A DNA stretch of 10,219 bases from the NCBI GenBank assembly GCA_964473045.1, contig CAYYMX010000051.1:1-10219 (forward strand), given 5' to 3'. Made by a program: the position numbers and the translations under genes. Numbering within the stretch: position 1 is the stretch's first letter; each line of letters starts with the position of its first letter. The stretch comes from CAYYMX01 sp964473045 (GTDB taxonomy: Bacteria; Pseudomonadota; Alphaproteobacteria; Methylaequorales; Methylaequoraceae). Shown one piece after another: positions 7,085 to 10,219 of this stretch. The notes below the pieces were generated by a model that searched no databases, was not told where the DNA came from, and was given only the letters and a program-made list of their open reading frames with translations.

Positions 7085-8168
7085 GTATTAGTGCACTAAT
7101 TAAAAGTAGATTAAAAATTATTGGAGAGGACCAAACTGCAAAGAAAACGCTAAGGCTTCCGCTTAATCCAAGAGTTTTAATTAAGTCAGAAATGAAATGG
7201 TAAAACACACCAATTAAAATTCCCATGAGAATTTTTGGAATATTTTTTTTTATTCTATCTTTTCTTATTGAAAGTAAACACCCTAATAAAATCATTGATA
7301 TCAGAATAAGTGGAAAAGAATAAAGATAGTTTTTGTATATAACGTGTTTTCTGATGGAAAAACCCGAAGATTCTAAGTTTTTAATATACTTATTAAGTTT
7401 CCAAATGCTTATGGTTTCTGGTGGTCTAAAGTTTTGTTCAATCTTTTTAACGCTAAGGTCAATTTCAACTTCAAGTTTTTCAAACTGTTTTGGTATTTTA
7501 TTTATTTCAAGTTTAAAACCATTATTTAGTTTCCAGATCTTACTATCTGTCATCTCAACCTTTTCAGCATCAATTCTTTCTAAAAAGTGATTTTTTAATT
7601 GATCAAATTTAAAGATAATTACATTTTTTAAGACTTTTTTTTCAGAAGAGTAATGTTTCGCATTTATTACATATTCAAAGTTTTTATTTTTTTCTCTTAA
7701 CCACAATCCGGTGCTAGAAATCGAATATAGTCCAGAGTTTCCTTTAAAATAATTACTTTCGTAATTTTTAAACTTTATATTCATGTAGGAAAAAATTGGA
7801 CTAAAAAAAAATAGATAAATAAATCCAACCAAAACTGTATTTGTCAAGGCTGGAATAATAAGTGACCAAATAGAAAAACCTGACGCTCTAAGTACGCTTA
7901 ATTCATTGCTTTTATTTAATTTCATATATGTATTCATTGAACTAAATAAAAAGACTGTAGGTAATATAATAGGGAAAAGTGATGGTAAATGGAAAATAGC
8001 TAACTTTAATAAAATACTAAACCCGACATCTTTACTCGAACCTCTTCTAATTAACTCGATAAGATCGATGGTAAAAAAAAGTGCACAAACAAAAAAAAGT
8101 ATTATAAGAAAAGAATAAAAATTTTCTTTAAGCAGGTATTTAAATACTTTTTTACTTCTAATCATCAT
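7068..8168 (-). CDS. lptG: LPS export ABC transporter permease LptG
   Basis: One of the two inner-membrane permeases of the LptB2FG complex, which extracts LPS from the inner membrane and pushes it onto the periplasmic Lpt bridge. The 366-residue protein has six predicted membrane segments (about 17-38, 57-78, 100-122, 282-300, 310-330, 339-362) and a periplasmic beta-rich domain between the third and fourth (about 125-275). LptG rather than LptF is indicated by the coupling-helix text LNKSNELSVLRASGFSIW (84-101; conserved Glu89) and by FRPPETISIWKLNKYI (247-262) at the end of the periplasmic domain. The start may be ATG 8168 or the adjacent ATG 8165; the first gives the common 4-nt ATGA overlap with the lptF stop. 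The 3' end overlaps the lptD start. No Shine-Dalgarno sequence is seen, so translation is probably coupled to lptF. The ATPase gene lptB is not in the window. Confidence 0.93.
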   Translation of the reverse strand: MMIRSKKVFKYLLKENFYSFLIILFFVCALFFTIDLIELIRRGSSKDVGFSILLKLAIFHLPSLFPIILPTVFLFSSMNTYMKLNKSNELSVLRASGFSIWSLIIPALTNTVLVGFIYLFFFSPIFSYMNIKFKNYESNYFKGNSGLYSISSTGLWLREKNKNFEYVINAKHYSSEKKVLKNVIIFKFDQLKNHFLERIDAEKVEMTDSKIWKLNNGFKLEINKIPKQFEKLEVEIDLSVKKIEQNFRPPETISIWKLNKYIKNLESSGFSIRKHVIYKNYLYSFPLILISMILLGCLLSIRKDRIKKNIPKILMGILIGVFYHFISDLIKTLGLSGSLSVFFAVWSSPIIFNLLLISALIHVEDG

Positions 8169-9256
8169 GCAAGCTTTTTTGTTGAGCTTATAAAAAAAGT
8201 TATTGCAATTATAGAAAATAAAATTGGCAGAAAGTTTAGGTATTGCATGTTTTGTATTTTTATAGATAAATTAGAAGAAATTATTGTTAGAATTTCTAAT
8301 CCAATGATAATTGAAAAAACTTTAATGGTTTGTTTATAATTTTCTACTCTATAAAATTTTAGCGAGAATAAAAATGTTAGTATAAATAAACCAAAAAATA
8401 ATATATTTAGTGGCAAGGCAAATCTCAAAGTTATTTCTGCTTTAAAGGATTGAAGGTTATTTAAATCATCTCCTAAATCCATGTCAGGTTTCTGTAATTC
8501 ATCTAAACTTCTTTCAGATGGTGATTTCCAGCGATTTATTAGAGAACTTCCTTCAGACTGATTGACATCAAGTAAGTACTTGTCAAAATATAATATGGAT
8601 AATTTTTTATCTTGTGATTGAAATTGTTGAGAACCTTCTTCAAGTAAGATCTTTGTGGAAAAATTTGACCTAATTAACCTTCCTTTTTTTGCTATTAAGG
8701 TTGAAGGTTTCTCAGCATCTCTACTGTCATGTATGAAAATATTGTTTAGATCTCCTTTTGAATCTCTTTCTCTTATGAAAATTGTAAAATCTTTGCCAAT
8801 TGTGGTAAATATTCCGTCTTGAAGCAATGTTGCGGAGTAATCATTCTTTATAGAATATAATAGTATTTTAAAGTTTTGATTAGATTTTGGTGATAGGTAA
8901 AGAGTAAAAAAAAAACTTACCAAAGTAAGTAGGAATCCAAAAAAGACTACTGGTTTAATTAATTGAAGAATAGAGAAACCAGAAGATTGGAGTATTATTA
9001 GTTCTCTATCGGTTTGCATTCTGGAATAAACAAAAAATATTGATAAACAAATAATTATTGGTAGAAGGATTGGAATTATTTGTGGGAGCGAATATCCAAT
9101 CAATTTAATAAAAAAATCTATTGGTAATCCTCTATTAATTATTAATTCAAAAAGTTGAACACTTTTACTAAGCGAAAAAAGGGAAATAATCAAAAGTATG
9201 ATAAGAGTTGAATTAATTAATAGTTGTTTAAAAATGTACTTTTCAACTAATTTCAT
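8165..9256 (-). CDS. lptF: LPS export ABC transporter permease LptF
   Basis: Partner permease of LptG in the LptB2FG LPS extraction complex of the inner membrane. The protein of 363 residues begins MKLVEKYIFKQ, the usual short amphipathic start of LptF. It has membrane segments at about 12-34, 54-78, 99-121, 279-300, 312-332 and 340-356, with a periplasmic beta-jellyroll region at about 125-265. The cytoplasmic coupling region reads RMQTDRELIILQSSGFSILQL (in 79-99, conserved Glu85), as in LptF. I use ATG 9256; the frame extends 7 codons further to a TTG at 9277, but that gives a less family-like N-terminus. No Shine-Dalgarno sequence precedes 9256. It is the first gene of the six-gene minus-strand operon, and its promoter must lie in the 60-bp gap to pepA or inside the pepA 5' end. 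Its TGA stop (8167-8165) overlaps the lptG start. Confidence 0.92.
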   Translation of the reverse strand: MKLVEKYIFKQLLINSTLIILLIISLFSLSKSVQLFELIINRGLPIDFFIKLIGYSLPQIIPILLPIIICLSIFFVYSRMQTDRELIILQSSGFSILQLIKPVVFFGFLLTLVSFFFTLYLSPKSNQNFKILLYSIKNDYSATLLQDGIFTTIGKDFTIFIRERDSKGDLNNIFIHDSRDAEKPSTLIAKKGRLIRSNFSTKILLEEGSQQFQSQDKKLSILYFDKYLLDVNQSEGSSLINRWKSPSERSLDELQKPDMDLGDDLNNLQSFKAEITLRFALPLNILFFGLFILTFLFSLKFYRVENYKQTIKVFSIIIGLEILTIISSNLSIKIQNMQYLNFLPILFSIIAITFFISSTKKLA

Positions 9257-9316
9257 TGATATTTTGAAAAAAAACAATATACATTATTTATTGCAGATTT
9301 TAGAGGTAATTGACAT
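9257..9316. promoter_or_regulatory. Divergent lptF / pepA promoter region
   Basis: This 60-bp gap separates the divergent lptF (minus) and pepA (plus) starts, so it must hold or adjoin promoters for both transcripts. On the minus strand, TATATT (plus coordinates 9276-9281) matches the sigma-70 -10 consensus at 5 of 6 positions, but the -35 candidate about 17 nt upstream (TCTAAA, 9299-9304) is poor. On the plus strand, TTGAAA at 9264-9269 resembles a -35 box, but the matching -10 candidate (TTTATT, 9287-9292) is weak. In DNA this AT-rich such hexamers arise easily by chance, so the region is supported by gene orientation, not by the boxes. No operator-like palindrome was seen. Confidence 0.45.
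9302..9307 (+). promoter_or_regulatory. Ribosome binding site of pepA
   Basis: AGAGGT lies 9 nt before the pepA ATG at 9317; its GAGGT core pairs with the 3' end of 16S rRNA. It is the only clear Shine-Dalgarno sequence in front of a gene start in this window and supports ATG 9317 as the pepA start. Confidence 0.75.
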
Positions 9317-10219
9317 ATGAAAATAAGTTTCTCAAAAAAAGTCCTTGAAAAAAAACATTTGGTTCTAGTCCTGTTTGATTGCAAAAGCATTTTCAATTCA
9401 AAACTACTTGATAATAGCCTGAAGTCAAACATAAAAAAAATATTAAAACAGAAAAAAAAGGATAAATCTTCTGATTTTATTGAGAGTTTTTATACTGGAA
9501 ACGAAAATAACTTTAAATCAGTCACCATTGTAAGTTCTAAGATATTTGATAAGTTTTTTCAATATGAGAATTTAGCTGGAAATTTATTGACACATCTTGA
9601 AATGAAAAATGTTACTAAGTTTTCATTAATTGTCGAAAAAACAAAGTCAAAATTAGATTACCAAGAAATTGCAAGTGCAATAGCAACAGGATTATTTTTA
9701 AAAAACTATCGATTTGAAAAATATAAGACTGTATCAAAAAAAGATAATCAAGTTGTAGATATCAATTTTGTTGCTGAATCGAATTCTCTAAATCCAAAAA
9801 AAACCCTTTCTTTGATTGATTCTTTGAAAGGGGTTTTTCTAGCAAGAGATCTTGTCTCGGAGCCTGCCAATGTTTTGTATCCAGAAAAGTTTGTTTCGAT
9901 GTGTAAGGTTTTGGAGAAAGTTGGCATTAAAATTGAGGTTTTTGATGAAAAGAAAATAAAGTCTCTTGGTATGAATGCTTTAATTGGAGTAGCTCAGGGA
10001 TCTAGCAGGCCACCTAGAGTAATGATAATGAAGTGGACTGGTAAAAAAAATCACAAATTTGATAATCCTTTAGCCTTTGTTGGAAAAGGGGTAACGTTTG
10101 ATACAGGTGGCATTTCTATCAAACCATCTTCTGGTATGGAAGATATGAAGTGGGATATGGGTGGTGCGGCAGTTGTGGCAGGATTGATGTATACTTTGGC
10201 ACTAAGAAAATCAAGCGTT
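9317..10219 (+). CDS. pepA: Leucyl aminopeptidase (M17 family), N-terminal part
   Basis: Cytoplasmic dinuclear-metal aminopeptidase that releases N-terminal residues from peptides. The gene starts at ATG 9317 behind a good ribosome binding site and runs off the right edge after 301 codons without a stop; the full family length is about 500 residues. The poorly conserved N-terminal domain covers about 1-160. The catalytic domain begins with ARDLVSEPANVLYPE (176-190), then MNALIGVAQGSSRPPRV (219-235) and VGKGVTFDTGGISIKP (255-270). The expected metal ligands Lys257, Asp262 and Asp280 (in MKWDMGGAA) and the catalytic-type Lys269 are present; the later ligands and the active-site Arg (NTDAEGR block) lie beyond the edge. 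In E. coli PepA also acts as a DNA-binding regulator and recombination accessory factor; nothing here shows whether this one does. It is divergent from lptF, a neighbourhood that I recall as common in proteobacteria. Confidence 0.95.
   Translation, partial: MKISFSKKVLEKKHLVLVLFDCKSIFNSKLLDNSLKSNIKKILKQKKKDKSSDFIESFYTGNENNFKSVTIVSSKIFDKFFQYENLAGNLLTHLEMKNVTKFSLIVEKTKSKLDYQEIASAIATGLFLKNYRFEKYKTVSKKDNQVVDINFVAESNSLNPKKTLSLIDSLKGVFLARDLVSEPANVLYPEKFVSMCKVLEKVGIKIEVFDEKKIKSLGMNALIGVAQGSSRPPRVMIMKWTGKKNHKFDNPLAFVGKGVTFDTGGISIKPSSGMEDMKWDMGGAAVVAGLMYTLALRKSSV

Noticed and set aside
7333..8118. Short plus-strand open frames antisense to lptG
   Set aside because: Shadows of a membrane-protein gene; low complexity, no start signals and no family resemblance.
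9257..9277. TTG start for lptF at 9277
   Set aside because: The seven extra residues (MFFFKIS) are not typical of LptF, whereas ATG 9256 gives the usual MKL..YI start; neither has a Shine-Dalgarno sequence, so some doubt remains.
1..10219. A novel defence, mobile or otherwise undescribed system
   Set aside because: All of the window except 60 bp and a few nucleotides is accounted for by recognised housekeeping genes in a familiar order; I saw no repeats, mobile elements, unknown genes or compositional breaks.

Overview
This is a compact, very AT-rich bacterial segment (roughly 70-75% A+T by eye) filled almost entirely by nine housekeeping genes; the two outermost genes run off the window edges. 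The gene set (LPS-transport proteins, SurA, PdxA), the protein motifs and the gene order point to a Gram-negative alphaproteobacterium. The low GC and near-absence of intergenic DNA suggest a streamlined lineage such as the marine SAR11-like groups or a similar AT-rich relative. That placement is inference; no marker was compared with a database.

Layout. Plus strand, 1-1894: the 3' end of fabF (fatty-acid elongation), mltG (septal or nascent peptidoglycan lytic transglycosylase) and gmk (guanylate kinase), spaced by 6 nt and then overlapping by 20 nt. Minus strand, 9256 down to 1891: lptF, lptG, lptD, surA, pdxA and rsmA, each overlapping the next or separated by only 4 nt, so almost certainly one operon. 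gmk and rsmA converge and overlap tail to tail by 4 bp. Plus strand, 9317 to the right edge: the first 301 codons of pepA, divergent from lptF across a 60-bp gap (9257-9316), the only intergenic stretch of any size.

How the genes work together. LptF and LptG form the inner-membrane part of the LPS exporter and LptD is the outer-membrane LPS translocon. SurA is the periplasmic chaperone that helps fold outer-membrane barrels such as LptD. FabF supplies acyl chains for phospholipid and lipid A, and MltG trims growing glycan strands, so most of the window serves envelope construction. PdxA (vitamin B6), RsmA (16S rRNA methylation), Gmk (nucleotides) and PepA (peptide turnover) are central housekeeping functions. 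The lptD-surA-pdxA-rsmA order is also that of E. coli, where apaG-apaH follows; here gmk-mltG-fabF converges instead, the arrangement I recall from other alphaproteobacteria.

No RNA genes, mobile elements, CRISPR arrays, signs of transfer or broken genes were seen, and I found no undescribed system. The points worth a second look are modest: a His-to-Gln change at a substrate-contact position in PdxA, a three-cysteine LptD, overlapping convergent genes without a terminator, A/T homopolymer tracts inside essential genes, and Shine-Dalgarno-poor starts everywhere except pepA.
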